From assembly GCF_018991925.1 (NCBI RefSeq), contig NW_024735312.1:333501-397500 (forward strand): a stretch of 64,000 nt of DNA, written 5' to 3'. The notes under the pieces were generated by a model. That model saw only the letters and a program-made list of their open reading frames with translations. It made no database searches and was not told the origin of the DNA. Positions 38,605-49,554 of this stretch are shown here, piece by piece. Both the position numbers and the translations under genes were made by a program. The number at the start of each line of letters is the position of its first letter. The stretch's first letter is position 1. This DNA is from Homarus americanus (Eukaryota > Arthropoda > Malacostraca > Decapoda > Nephropidae).

Positions 38605-38930
38605 CACCTTTTCACATATCCGTTGAGACATTGTTACATAACTATTTGACAAATTTCATAACCGAATGACAGAACACATATCGAATGACAATCTAAAATA
38701 ACTGTTCGTTCATGCTAACGGAAGTGATTGACACAAGTTATGAAGTTGACAGACGTGAACAATAAACCGACAGTCTACATATAGTTTGAGAATGTAACAA
38801 TTGGAGAATGACATACCACCAACAGTTATTTTAGATTGTCATTCGATATGTGTTCTGTCATTCTGTGATTCGGTTATGAAATTTGTCAAATAGTTATGTA
38901 ACAATGTCTCAACGGATATGTGAAGAGGTG
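38605..38930. mobile_element. TA-flanked foldback MITE with about 110-bp arms
   Basis: The left arm from CACCTTTTCACATATCCGTT and the right arm ending AACGGATATGTGAAGAGGTG are inverted copies over about 110 bp with very few mismatches. They are flanked by TA (38603-38604, 38931-38932). High arm identity suggests recent origin or gene conversion between arms. The core of about 100 bp is non-coding. Confidence 0.9.
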
Positions 38931-39017
38931 TATTCTCTATCACTTTCTTATTGGGATTTTATTGAGGCTCAATCTAGTTTAGTTGATGTCTTATGATAGT
39001 GTTGTTGTCGGGCACAG

Positions 39018-39140
39018 CTGGGTGCGTGCTACCTCAGCTTCACGGTGAGGAAGGTGTGGACGCCTCCAGTGACTCCGCAGTGTCCTCCCTTAGTCCTGAC
39101 GAGCCATGGGGCACAATGGACCACACAACACAACTCTCAG
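39018..39140 (+). CDS. cnc: cap'n'collar exon 4, Ser-rich DSAVSS segment
   Basis: The acceptor is GTCGGGCACAG (poor pyrimidine tract) and the donor CAG|GTACAC. The exon is 123 bases long, phase 1 at both ends. It reads SGCVLPQLHGEEGVDASSDS then AVSSLSPDEPWGTMDHTTQL. The DASSDSAVSS motif is a conserved signature of Nrf/CncC proteins. In vertebrate NRF2 the comparable DSGIS-type motif in Neh6 is a phosphorylation-dependent degron; whether this segment serves that role is inference. Because both phases match, the exon can be skipped without breaking the frame. Confidence 0.93.
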
Positions 39141-39774
39141 GTACACACACACAGATGCTGACACATCCTTGTAACCCCACAAGAGAGTATCCAAAGTCAC
39201 ATCTCAGCACTTAAATAAAGTCTGGTTTGATGCTGATATAAAAAGTTTTATGAAGATTTAATTTCAGGACATTTGGGTTTCATTTGTTTTCTGTAATCTT
39301 CATTTCCATAGCACTTCATTCATATTAAACTTTTAAAAGATATAAATAATTCGTAGGAAAACTAATGTACGTACATTATTTTTAGTGGTTCAAGGGCATC
39401 AGCAATAACATCTCATTCAAAATTTACACATAAAAAACTTAACATATTATGCAAGTTGGCATTAGTAAGAATTTCATTCATAATCTTAGTATTTCTGACT
39501 GTCCATATTGTTCTTAAACTTATTCCTGTCAGCTCAAGTACTTCCCACAAATGGCTTACTTCTTGGCAAATTGTCTGAGGTTCTCTCTTTCTTGATTGTT
39601 TCATTACTAGATATAGCACTGGTACAGGGGATCATGCATGTTATAATCTTTGCAAATTGAATCCTAATGCTAATTCAGTTATTGAGCCATTATGTAAAGA
39701 TCTTTGATATTTTATTAGGGTTTTATTTGTTAAAATATGATTTTAATATATTTTATTGTGTTGTTGAATCTCAG
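39141..39774. other. Short cnc intron
   Basis: AT-rich 634-bp intron, no repeat or gene seen. Confidence 0.8.
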
Positions 39775-39891
39775 ACAGTGGCAGTCGAAACCAAAGTGGA
39801 GATTATAATGCAGGAAGTTATAGATACGGCCCTGAAGATCCCCACCGGATGCCTCCTTTACCATTAAAGAAACAACATATGTTTGGCAGAG
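39775..39891 (+). CDS. cnc: cap'n'collar exon 5
   Basis: The acceptor is GTTGAATCTCAG and the donor G|GTAAGA. The exon is 117 bases, phase 1 at both ends. It begins DSGSRNQSGDYNAGSYRYGP and ends PPLPLKKQHMFGRG. The join with exon 4 gives LSDSG, and KK.HMFG is a conserved CncC word shortly upstream of the Gly/Pro-rich linker before the CNC domain. The exon is symmetric and therefore skippable. Confidence 0.92.
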
Positions 39892-40385
39892 GTAAGAAAT
39901 ACTTTTATTTCATCTTACATGATAGTGAAGATTTTATATATTCATTTTTGGTCTATAGTTTAGAACTGTACAAAGATAAAATTGAAAAGGCTGAAGTAGA
40001 AAAGGAATTGTCAGTTTGATGTTATCTCTTCAGACCAGTTTAATGTTCACTCAGCCCTGTAAAGCCAAGTTAAGATTAATTTAGTGTTTCTTTGGTTTTA
40101 GTGTCTTTCTGTACAGTACCTGTGTCTTATAAAACATTTTTATCAAATGCTGCATTGAAAAATCTAAGTAATCTTCTCTTCATACCTAAACCACTTTTAG
40201 TTTTACAAACACATCAAATACTGTATTACAGTATACAAGTATTATACAGTACAGTACTGTATTACAAAAGTTTATTACATATTATTTTGTTCTAATACAT
40301 TGTTTGCACATTAGGAAAACTTTAATTGGGTACTGACCAAATAATTGCCTTTAGAAATTATAAATATTTCCAGTCAATAAAAGTT

Positions 40386-40645
40386 AGCCGGAACAATTGG
40401 TGCAGAGCACTTCCAAGAATGAGAGATTTCCGGGTAACGAGATGACTCTCAAAGCCGGAGGAAAAAAAAATCCCTTATCCCCGGAATTTTCCTGGTAATG
40501 GAAAAATATTCTTGGTAGTTCCAGAAATTGCACATTACATCATCTCTCAAACCCGGAAAAATATCCCCCATCCCCGGAATTTTCCGGAAAATTCTGGCTT
40601 TGGGAACGATTTTCCTAGAAAATTTCAATTCCGGCTATCAGAGAG
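40386..40645. repeat. Fragment of the CCGGAATTTTCC repeat family
   Basis: The segment shares ACAATTGGTGCAGAGCACTTC with the inverse of 26820-26850. It shares CATCTCTCAAACCC and CCCGGAATTTTCC with the inverse of 44500-44790. It therefore belongs to the same family as the element at 25030-26872. No intact ends were found here. Confidence 0.7.
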
Positions 40646-41366
40646 TATGATGATAAAAGATGGCCTGCCTTAGTCCTGCCATCTACTGTAGCAGGTGTTG
40701 CTGTCACTCTCCTCTCCCTCCATAAAGGAGGGTAGGCATACACTGGCCACTGCTATGTACAGTCTCGTTCAAGATTCTTCGAACACTGCTGGAGACAGCT
40801 GGCAACTCAAGGCCGTGTGTTTACTATAGTACGTAGTATAATATAATACGAAACAACAAAGCCCAACCAGTAAATTAAGCAACGGGTAACTAAGTAACCA
40901 ATCACCGATCACTTTTACATTTATTCATAATTTTTACGACGTACGATACTAAACAAACGGCCTTGTACATGGCTGTAATCACTTTTTATGTTTTAACACT
41001 GCTTTAATGGTATTCTTGGCTGATTATATCCTGGTATAGTAATGTAAAGTACTCCACAACACAGATCATAAGCAAAAATAGCAGTGAGCATGCGACCAAG
41101 GTTTTACAATGGCAGCAAACAATGAACTAAGAGTGTCATGATGCTAGAGTTTGAGAAGATAGGCTCTGAGATACACCAGCCAGTCATAGGCATCCCATAT
41201 AGTCACATCACAGTTGTAGCCAATCGTAGCTCATGAGCACTCTCAGCCTACCCACCCACATGCTCGGCACGTGTTGGCGCATGATGCAATATCTCTGAAA
41301 TTTGTTTGAATGCCAGGAACAGAAACATTATTCTCGGAATACTGTACTTAAAAAAAAATAGTAGTA

Positions 41367-41683
41367 CAGGTGCTCCTCTACTTAAAAATGTTCAACTTAC
41401 AAACTTTCAGAGATACAGACATCATCACTGAGGGGAGTTACCTGCCAGCACAGGTGTTTAATGTGAATGAGACTGGATTATTTTGAAGAAAATTCCAGAT
41501 AGAACAAACATTACCTAAGAGGAGAAGAGTGAGCCAGATTTTAAGGCTGTATTAAAGGGTATAACTGTACTAAATATCCATAATCTTTTCATTTTTACAA
41601 TATGTTTGGTATCTACAAGAGTAAAGTTGGACTTACAAACAAGCCTCAGGAACGTAACTCGTTCGTAAGTAGAGGAGCACCTG
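41367..41683. mobile_element. TA-flanked MITE (317 bp)
   Basis: The ends CAGGTGCTCCTCTACTTA and TAAGTAGAGGAGCACCTG are a perfect 18-bp inverted repeat that continues with mismatches. Flanks are TA at 41365-41366 and 41684-41685. Non-coding interior. Confidence 0.9.
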
Positions 41684-41911
41684 TAATGGAAAGCGAGTGG
41701 CATAATCTTGGATTTGTAGCTGCTTTCTAAGGGCTTCAGATATATGAAGACTGCATAGATGCCCAATATCCAGTACAGTGGTTTTATGTACAGTATTTCA
41801 TAAAAAAATAAGAAAAAGTTGGTGAAAATACAAGTTGTAAGATCTGAATTAAAAAACAAAATCAATATTGGTGCTCTTAAGCTTCCATTTTTTTCTCTGG
41901 GGTGACCACAG

Positions 41912-42079
41912 GTGGAGCAACAGGAAGCCTGGGTGGTGGCAGCAGCAGTGGTGTTGGGAATGTAGGTGGATATGGAACACACTACCCTCCTCCCAGCATA
42001 CCCTCCATGGAAGGAGCCACAGCTCTCGACCCTGCAGAGATGAAGTATTCCTGTACCATGGACTTCCGCTCCCAAGGGG
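41912..42079 (+). CDS. cnc: cap'n'collar exon 6, Gly/Ser-rich linker
   Basis: The acceptor is GGTGACCACAG and the donor GTGAGT. The exon is 168 bases, phase 1 at both ends. The first half is low-complexity (GSLGGGSSSGVGNVGGYG). The second half reads THYPPPSIPSMEGATALDPA then EMKYSCTMDFRSQGG, resembling the DP.. KYS.SMDF region of CncC. It is probably a flexible linker between the activation segments and the DNA-binding part. Symmetric and skippable. A 19.4 kb intron follows. Confidence 0.9.
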
Positions 42080-43597
42080 GTGAGTGTGGAGAAAATAATT
42101 GAATCAGAACACCCTTGCTGTAATTTATTTTTAGTATCTTTCAAATCAGGGGAACTATTTTGTGGTTTTCTTGTGTTTTCTACTCATTCTGTATATGTTT
42201 ATCCCAAGAATATGTTGCTAGACACGGTTACAGTACTGTATTTGCCAGTTTGCCACTTGAGGGGGTTCAGTAGAAGAGAAAACTTTTCCTAGAGGGTAAG
42301 CTAATAATGAACTATGGTTGAGGGTGCAACTTACATTAGTGCAGACCTCATTGACAGTTAGGTGTCAGTTGGTACAGTATTATAGTGTACAGTATTAACA
42401 AAGCCCTTTTTCTCTACCTTGTCCATTAGTTGGCACTGTGTGAGTATCTGAGCATTGTGCATTAATCTCTGACAAAATCAGAATTAAGTACGTACTTGTA
42501 GTCCAAACAAACTGCAGTACGTTAATGTATAATTCCAGAATTCCTTAAAATCAATGCAGAGAAAAGTGTCTCATTTAGCTATCAGAAACAGGATAAAGAA
42601 TTGAGTATGAACTAGCACAAAAAACATTTGTTTCTCACTTACATTAATATGATTTTTTAGTACTGTACAGCAGTGTACTGGGATTAAGCCCACAAATGTC
42701 AAAAATAAGCTCAAAATGCTTACCCATTGAATTTCAATTCCAAGAAAAACAAATTACAATATATCTGGAAAAAATGGTAGGTGTACTGGATCTTAAGTGG
42801 CTCCATATATACAACTCTTTCATTCAAGACATTTGCATGCTAGTGCAGCATGAATAAATTAGTAATTTTTTAATGCCATCAAGGTTACCTTATGATAAAT
42901 TTTTAGTACTTTGACTTTTTTTGAAGTCTGGTTTTCTAATACGTACTGTACTTTTACTCAGATACAATTGAAAAAAAATCGGTAATTGTTACATGCCTCA
43001 AACAAAGAGCTTTAAATATCCATTTACAGCACAAACTTGGAACCTAACCAATCACAAGTGTTTCTTCATGTCTGGACCAATCACAAGTGTTTCTTCATGT
43101 CTGGATCAATCTCATGTGTTCTTTCATATCATTTCATTTGTGTACCCAAACGATGAACATGAAGTTTAAGTGCCCAAGCTACCTTTTCTGCCATTTCCTT
43201 GTTCAGTGCTACTGAGCAGCATTGCCAACTGTCATTTTTCAATGCCAAATTACCCGAAAATTTGTATTACAAAATAGGCTTGGCATTGAAAAAGTAATTT
43301 TGGCCTTCTGGTACTGTATTAGAAATGTCCAATTCTGGTGCTGTAATGAGGAAATCTGTTGGTGTGATATTTTGCTTTACAGTTAGGAAAAAAACATCGT
43401 TATAATTTTTCGGGTTGCTGCCCCGCCACAGCCTGCCCCAGCCAGTCAGTCACTCAGTGCATAGCTTATCCCCCTCAGGACCAAACACCAACCTCGTAAC
43501 ATACACACCCACACAATAATTTACAGAAAGCTAATCACAATTTCTTGAAGGAAAAATTTTGCATTAAAAAGTAAATTTTTATTAACCATAGTACGTA

Positions 43598-44416
43598 CAG
43601 TGATCCCTCGGTTAACGATCACCTGAGTTAACGAGATTTCGGTTAACAAATTACCTTCCATAAGATTCTTAACTTCGGTTAACGAGCAATCCCTCGATTA
43701 ACGAGCACCCCTCCACACGTTTTCGCATGCATTTGGCGGTCCACCAGCTGTAGTATTAGTCCGCCAGTACAGTAATCGGTTCTAGGGCTTAAATTCCTTA
43801 CTATTCTAGTAAATATCAAGAAGTTTGGACTATTCAATAATTTTAAAAGTTTTATATTAAATTTTTTAGTCATTTTAACAATTATTGAACATTGAAGTAT
43901 AGGAAGCTAGTTTTTTGCGCGCCAAACAGCCTGTCAACACACCATACAGGCGTCAGTTTCTGTGTCTTTTCAGTGAAGGTAACATCTTGCTTGAGACTCT
44001 CTTCAACTAAATGCTTTTTTTCTGTGTTTCCAAGCAAATAATTGGTCAATTTGAAATTTATTTTACATATTGACAATATATAATGCAGTGCAGTGTTGAT
44101 TTAAAGAAAATAATCTTGAATTACACCAAGAAAACTAAAATTTTATGGGTGAAATGGCACCATGGGGTGACTTCTCTTCCACCCCAATGCCTTCTCTTCT
44201 CCCTTCTCCTCCACCCCCATTCTAATTCCCATCATCATCATCCAGGAGCCTTCTACAAACACACCTCAAAGTAAGTGTACTTTACTACCTTTTTTGTTGA
44301 TTTTATGCAATTTTCGGTGAGCTGGAATCAATTACCCAAAAGCCCATTGAAACAATGGTTTCGGTTAACGAGCAACCTTCTGGAACGAATTGTGCTCGTT
44401 AACCGAGGGACCACTG
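43598..44416. mobile_element. TA-flanked Tigger-like MITE (819 bp)
   Basis: The left end CAGTGATCCCTCGGTTAACG and the right end (TAACCGAGGGACCACTG inverted) are flanked by TA (43596-43597, 44417-44418). Subterminal GGTTAACGAG words occur repeatedly at both ends, a common layout for transposase binding sites. No intact transposase; a proline/serine-rich + frame near 44170-44270 may be a C-terminal relic. Confidence 0.85.
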
Positions 44417-44477
44417 TACTGTAAAACAGTTATAATAATTATATAACAAGTCACAATTCAAGAAAAGTCATACAGGA

Positions 44478-44795
44478 ATATCTCCATTAGCCAGAATCCC
44501 CCAAACCTTGAACTTTCCAATAGCCGGAATTGAAATATTATCGGAAAATCATTCCCAAAGCTGGAATTTTCCAGAAAATTCCCGCTTTGGGAAAGATTTT
44601 CGGGAAAATTCAGCGAAAATTTTCCTGATACCTAGAAAATTCCAGGGATGGGAGAGTTTTTTCAGGGTTTGAGAGATGAAAATCAGACACATTTTCTGGA
44701 AATTCCAAAAAAAAATTTCTGGTACGTACCTGGAAAATTCCGGGGGTGGGGTATATTTCTCCGGTTACTAGAGATGATGTAATGGGCAATTGGCA
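44478..44795. repeat. Copy of the CCGGAATTTTCC repeat family
   Basis: It begins CAGGAATATCTCCATTAGCC after TA, like the inverted end of the element at 25030-26872. It contains the diagnostic CCGGAATT and GGAAAATTCC words and lies in opposite orientation to the copy at 40386-40645. The right border is uncertain. Confidence 0.65.
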
Positions 44796-45837
44796 GGCAA
44801 GGATTAAAGAGAGGGAGACGCACATTTTGGTGAATTCACATTCGTGTTGTTGTCTTGTGCACTATTACTATGCAGTTATCATTTGCTCCAACAACACAAA
44901 AAAGACCAGACACCTGTATTTAATGCTGTAATGATAATGATGGATTGTCAAAAATACAAGGCTGCAACTTATAAATTTTGGGTTAGTATTTGTTTTAGCA
45001 CCGTCCACAAATGTTTGGACTAAATTATGTTTTTCCTGTATATTTCGATGTGTTTGGAATGGATTTCACATTAATTTCTAAGACAAATTCATGAAAATCT
45101 TACCAACCAAACATTACACACGATTTCACTCAATTTTTATTATCTTAAATCACTGAAGATTGAAGAAAATTCCATGTGTCTTCTTAGTACATAGAAAAAC
45201 ATCTCCAGAAGGCATGTTAAACTCACAAGAGAAGCCCAAAGAAACTCAATTGTATTAATTTATTTTTAAATAAAAAAAAAGTATCCCAAGTATTAAATCA
45301 TACGTGGTCCTAAAACAAAAACTAATGTTAACCATGTTTTGGCTGCCACAACTAAACCATACAAAGATTGTATACTAGGCTATATAATAAATTTATTATC
45401 GTTCTGATTCAGTAGAGTACAACCATGGAACTCAATATTGCTTCTTATTCAGGGAGATAGGAAAAAAAATACTTTAACCTACAGCATTTTTGCCCCAAAT
45501 TTATATTTTTTCACTTAATTTTACTTTTAAATTTCACATAAGATAGTACAATTTTGGTTGCATAAAGTGGGTAGGGCTTTGAAGTAGAGGGATATTGTAT
45601 TGTAAAAGGTGCAAAAAAAAAAAAAAATTCAAAATCCAAACCTCATGAGACCTAATGTAATCTAACATTTCCTAACTTAACCGTATCTTTGTCTTGGCAA
45701 TTTCAATTTCAATTGTTTATTCCTTGATAGAGGAAGCGGGATCCTAGTGCTGTCACTAGGTACCCCTGTACAATGACACCAGAATCATCTGGCAAGTGTG
45801 AAAAGTATATACAGTATAAATATTATAAAGGGGCTTA

Positions 45838-48800
45838 CTAAAGCCTAAGGAAGGAAGGATGTTCCTTTAACACATAATTAATATTATTTACAAAATATCT
45901 GGCCAGTATTGGGAGGATCATCGTGTCTCCGTCAGGGGGTCGTGGAGTGGTGGTCCAGCAGGCGCCACGGAAGCGTTGTGTGTGGGGACATCTTAGGAGG
46001 TAGTGAATAAGGGTGCGGCTGTCGGGTCTTCTGCATAACGCACAAGAGCGTTGCTCAGGGGATGTGGGGATACCAATCTCCCAAGCAAAGTCATACCCAA
46101 TGATGATACGGGCAGCAATCACGTCCCCCTTCCGCGACCCTTTCCCGTAGACGTACGAGAAGTCAGGAAGTTTACGGAGGACATCGTACCATGTGGGCGG
46201 GGAGTCCAGGGGGATGGCTGCTTCCCGAGCTTCTCTCTGTTTGCGCGGATTTGGGTCCTAATCTGTAAGAGTGTTCGAGGAACAACGTAGTCAGGTGTGG
46301 CCTTGTTGCAGCCAGTCTTGGCAAGGTCATCTGCTGCCTCATTCCCCAAGATACCGACATGACTAGGTATCCATAGGAATGTCACAGGACGGCCTTCATC
46401 CTGAAGTGTGGATGTTAACCCTCGTATTCGGAGGATGAGGTCCTTATTTTCCCCAGATCCAAATGCAATCCCGTCGAGAGCAGACCTGGAATCGCAGCAG
46501 ACAAGCAAGGGGCAGAAACCATCTGCTTCTTCCTCAGCGAGAAGGGCAGCAAGGAGGGCTATTAGTTCAGCCTGAGTGGAGGATGCCCCGTCAGAAACTC
46601 TGAGAGACAGTTTGATAGGCTCAGGGGCATGAGGACGGGAGATGTAGACACCAGCCCCGGCCCTACCTGTAGCGGGGTCAACAGAACCATCAGTGTAGAA
46701 GACGACCCTACCTGGGGACCAGTAAGCGATCCTGGAGAGGTGGTATTTGCAGAGAATAACAGGGTTCACCTGGGATTTCGGGAGCGGTCCACCGAGGGCA
46801 ATCACTTCAGGTTGAAAATCCAGCCAGGGAGAAGGAGACGAACCAACAGCAGGGGTGACAACAATATCAGGCAGGAGGTCGTGTTCCTGAAGGGCTCGGA
46901 TGAGTGACCCTCGCCACTGTCTTCTAGATGGAGGTCGGTCTCGAACAGCAGTAGTCAAGTTGGTTTGGACATAGTTGCCCCTAGGATCCCGTCGAATGGA
47001 AACGGCAGTTTTTAGGTAAAACTCCTGGACACGATCCTGTAAGGGGGAAAGACCAAGTTCGTTATATAGAGAAGTAGAGCGTGTCCACTGAGGAGCCCCA
47101 AGGATGATACGAGCAGCTTTCCTCTGGATAACTTCGAGGCGGTTGACAGCAGTCCGACTAATGTTGACGAGGGCAGGGGCGGCATAGTCGACACAGGAAC
47201 GGACAAAAGACTTGTACATGGTGAGAAGTACAGGGATGCTGGCACCAAGGGAACCCCTGCACATGGTAGAGCGGGGAGCGAGACGCCGAAAACATATGTC
47301 TCGAAGATAGCGGACTTCAGGGATCTGACAACGTGTGCGAGTTACATACACACCCAGGTATTTTGTCTCATTAACCCAGTCCAAGGGCGTTCCTGATAAG
47401 AAAAGGGGTGGAGGTACAACACGACCGTGCCACATGGCTTTTGTTTTCGCAGTTGAAAGAAGGAAACCAAGTGAATCACACTCTCTGGAGACCAGATCAA
47501 GGGCTTCCTGCATGCTGAGGTAGTCAGGGGCTTGGAGGAGGACATCGTCGGCATATCCTGAGTGGACAACTTCTGTCGGCCACGGGAGTGATGCAATGGA
47601 GTGCATGAGTGTTAAACAAGGTGGGACTCAGGACTCCACCTTGAGGGGTGCCGAGGTTCATTTCTTGAACAGGAGACATAGAGCCTTCAACGCGAACCCG
47701 GGCCTGACGTCCAGTGAGGTAAGAGGCGATCCATTGTAGAAGTCTCCCTTTAACCCCTAACCGTGCAAGTTCAGCTAAAATGAGGGCAGGCTGAGCCGTA
47801 TCAAAGGCTCCCTTGATATCAAGGAAGACGGAGATGCGGGCAGTCTGATTGCAATAAAAGGAAGCAATGGGGTGTGCTGTGCTGCGATGTTGAATGAAAC
47901 CATTGAGGGAGTTGTGGAAGCCGCCTATGGTGTGAAGAAGGCGACGATGGAGTATCCTCTCCATCATCTTGCAAACACAGGAGGTAAGACTAATAGGTCG
48001 ATATTTCCCAGGATCTCCCGGCTTAGGGATGGGGATAATAGTGACATTTTTCCAGTTGGACGGGAGAACCCCATGTTCATAAGACATATTGTAGAGAGCA
48101 AGCAAGGGGCCGTTAGGAATATTAGTACAGGCGTTGAGGACGGAGTAGGTTATCTGATCATCCCCAGGAGAGGTGTCTTTTCTAGAGCGACGAGCACTGT
48201 CAAGCTCGAACTGTGTGATGGGATGATCAGTGGGGGCAGAGGAGGTAAGAGCAGCACGAACAACAGGCTCAGACGCATCGATGCGGGCCTGCACTGCCTC
48301 CTGCATTGGATCTGGAAGTGCCTCAGGGGAGGAAGCTCGTGCCCAGTCCTCCATTAAAGAGCAGGCAAGGGAGGCAGGGTCAGGGTGGGGAGGAGGCCTC
48401 CGTCGAGTACCCCGTATAGCATTAATCCGATTCCATACATAAGAGGGTGACGACTGGAACGATAGAGATCCCGTGAAGGATAGCCAGTCCGCCTCACGTA
48501 TCCGACGGCGCTCCTGAGTTGCAAAGGAGCACCAATTTTTGAAGTCTTCCCAGTCCTCTGGAGACCGAGACCTCCGTATGGCAGAGTGGAGATCACGGGT
48601 TACCTGCTGGAGATGTCTCATGGCAGGGATACGATACCAGTAGTTGGTGGCACTTCTGGGGTGACGGGGAGGGCGTGGAGGGGTAGCGCGATTGACAGAG
48701 TCATACACGGCATCAACAAAATCAGCGCTGTAAGAGTCAAGGGACTGAGGGACAACATAGGAATCTGCCCAGGTAGAAAGGTATTGGGTAAAGGGAGGAA

Positions 48801-49554
48801 CAGCATCTTGTGTGAGACGAAGGCGAGGGGATCGATAAGGAGTTGATGTCGGGGCAGAGAAGGAGAGCCTGAGATGGGTAGTAACGGCAAGATGGTCACT
48901 ATACAGAGCAGGCTCGGTGCAGACAGTAGGATGAAAGGAAGTATGACCGTTCAATAGTAAGCCAACATCAAGGAAACTATGGGGGAGGCGAGTAGGATCG
49001 TCAGGACAAAGAAAGCGAACATCATCATCCCCATTAAGAAACTGTGAGAGATGTGATCCATTAAGGGTACATGGAGTGGGATGATCCGGAGTAAGAGTGG
49101 GATGGCGGGCATTAAAGTCGCCAAGAACAATAGTGGGAACCCCATCATGGAGGTCGTGAAGAACCTGGGGGTCCAGAGAATCACTCTTGAAATGAACATT
49201 GACTTCACGAAGGGTCAGGTCACCAAGAGTAAGGGAGACAGAAAGTAATTCAGACGGGGGTCCATGTGAGTCAGGTGAAGGGAGACGAACAGATGGAATG
49301 GTGTTACGCACAAGGGTGAGGAGGCCACGAGCCTGCCCACGGTACCGAGGCAGGGTGTAAACAGAATAGCCAGAGAGGCGGAGTGGAGTAACATCGTCTG
49401 TGATGGTTTCCTGAAGTAGAGCAACATCTACTTGATGGGAGAGCACAAACTGGGCGAGGTCTGTCCGGCGAGGTCTAAGTCCCTGGATGTTCCATTGTAA
49501 GAAGAGGAGGGAACGGCCTCCGGTGTGAGATGAGTCGGAGGGGCTAGACAGGGC
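45838..49554 (-). pseudogene. LINE ORF2 polyprotein, two frameshifts
   Basis: ORF2 opens after a TGA at 49555-49557, so it overlaps the end of ORF1, and has no ATG until 49446. Domains in order: AP-type endonuclease (LQWNIQG, ALLQET, GDFNARH, SDH); reverse transcriptase (YRPISLTS, FLDIKGAFD, GTPQGGVLSP, then GYADD); RNase H (YTDGS, AEL, CCDSRSAL, PSHVGILGNEAADDLA); and a C-terminal zinc-like motif CALC-X14-H-X4-C. The frame breaks near 47607, between PQGGVLSPTLFN and the YADD motif. It breaks again near 46210 at a C5 homopolymer, after which the correct frame reads YDVLRKLPDFSYVYGKGSRK. All catalytic motifs are otherwise intact. The breaks may be real or assembly indels. Expected activity: nicking of target DNA and target-primed reverse transcription of its own RNA. 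Confidence 0.93.

Larger units (their letters stand above)
33331..39017. other. cnc intron (5.7 kb) filled with TA-flanked inverted-repeat elements
   Basis: The intron carries at least four inverted-repeat elements (33990, 35419, 38133 and 38605; listed separately). Between them is AT-rich sequence with frequent TACTGTA/TACAGTA words, and a short (CA)n run at 38351-38376. No other coding signal was seen. Confidence 0.8.
39892..41911. other. cnc intron (2.0 kb)
   Basis: Contains a diverged copy of the CCGGAATTTTCC repeat (about 40386-40645) and a 317-bp MITE (41367-41683), listed separately. The rest is AT-rich and without coding signal. Confidence 0.75.

Noticed and set aside
41515..42144. 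209-codon minus-strand ORF overlapping cnc exon 6
   Set aside because: It crosses a MITE end and the exon antisense, with no domain. The + strand exon is supported by conserved motifs and splice sites.
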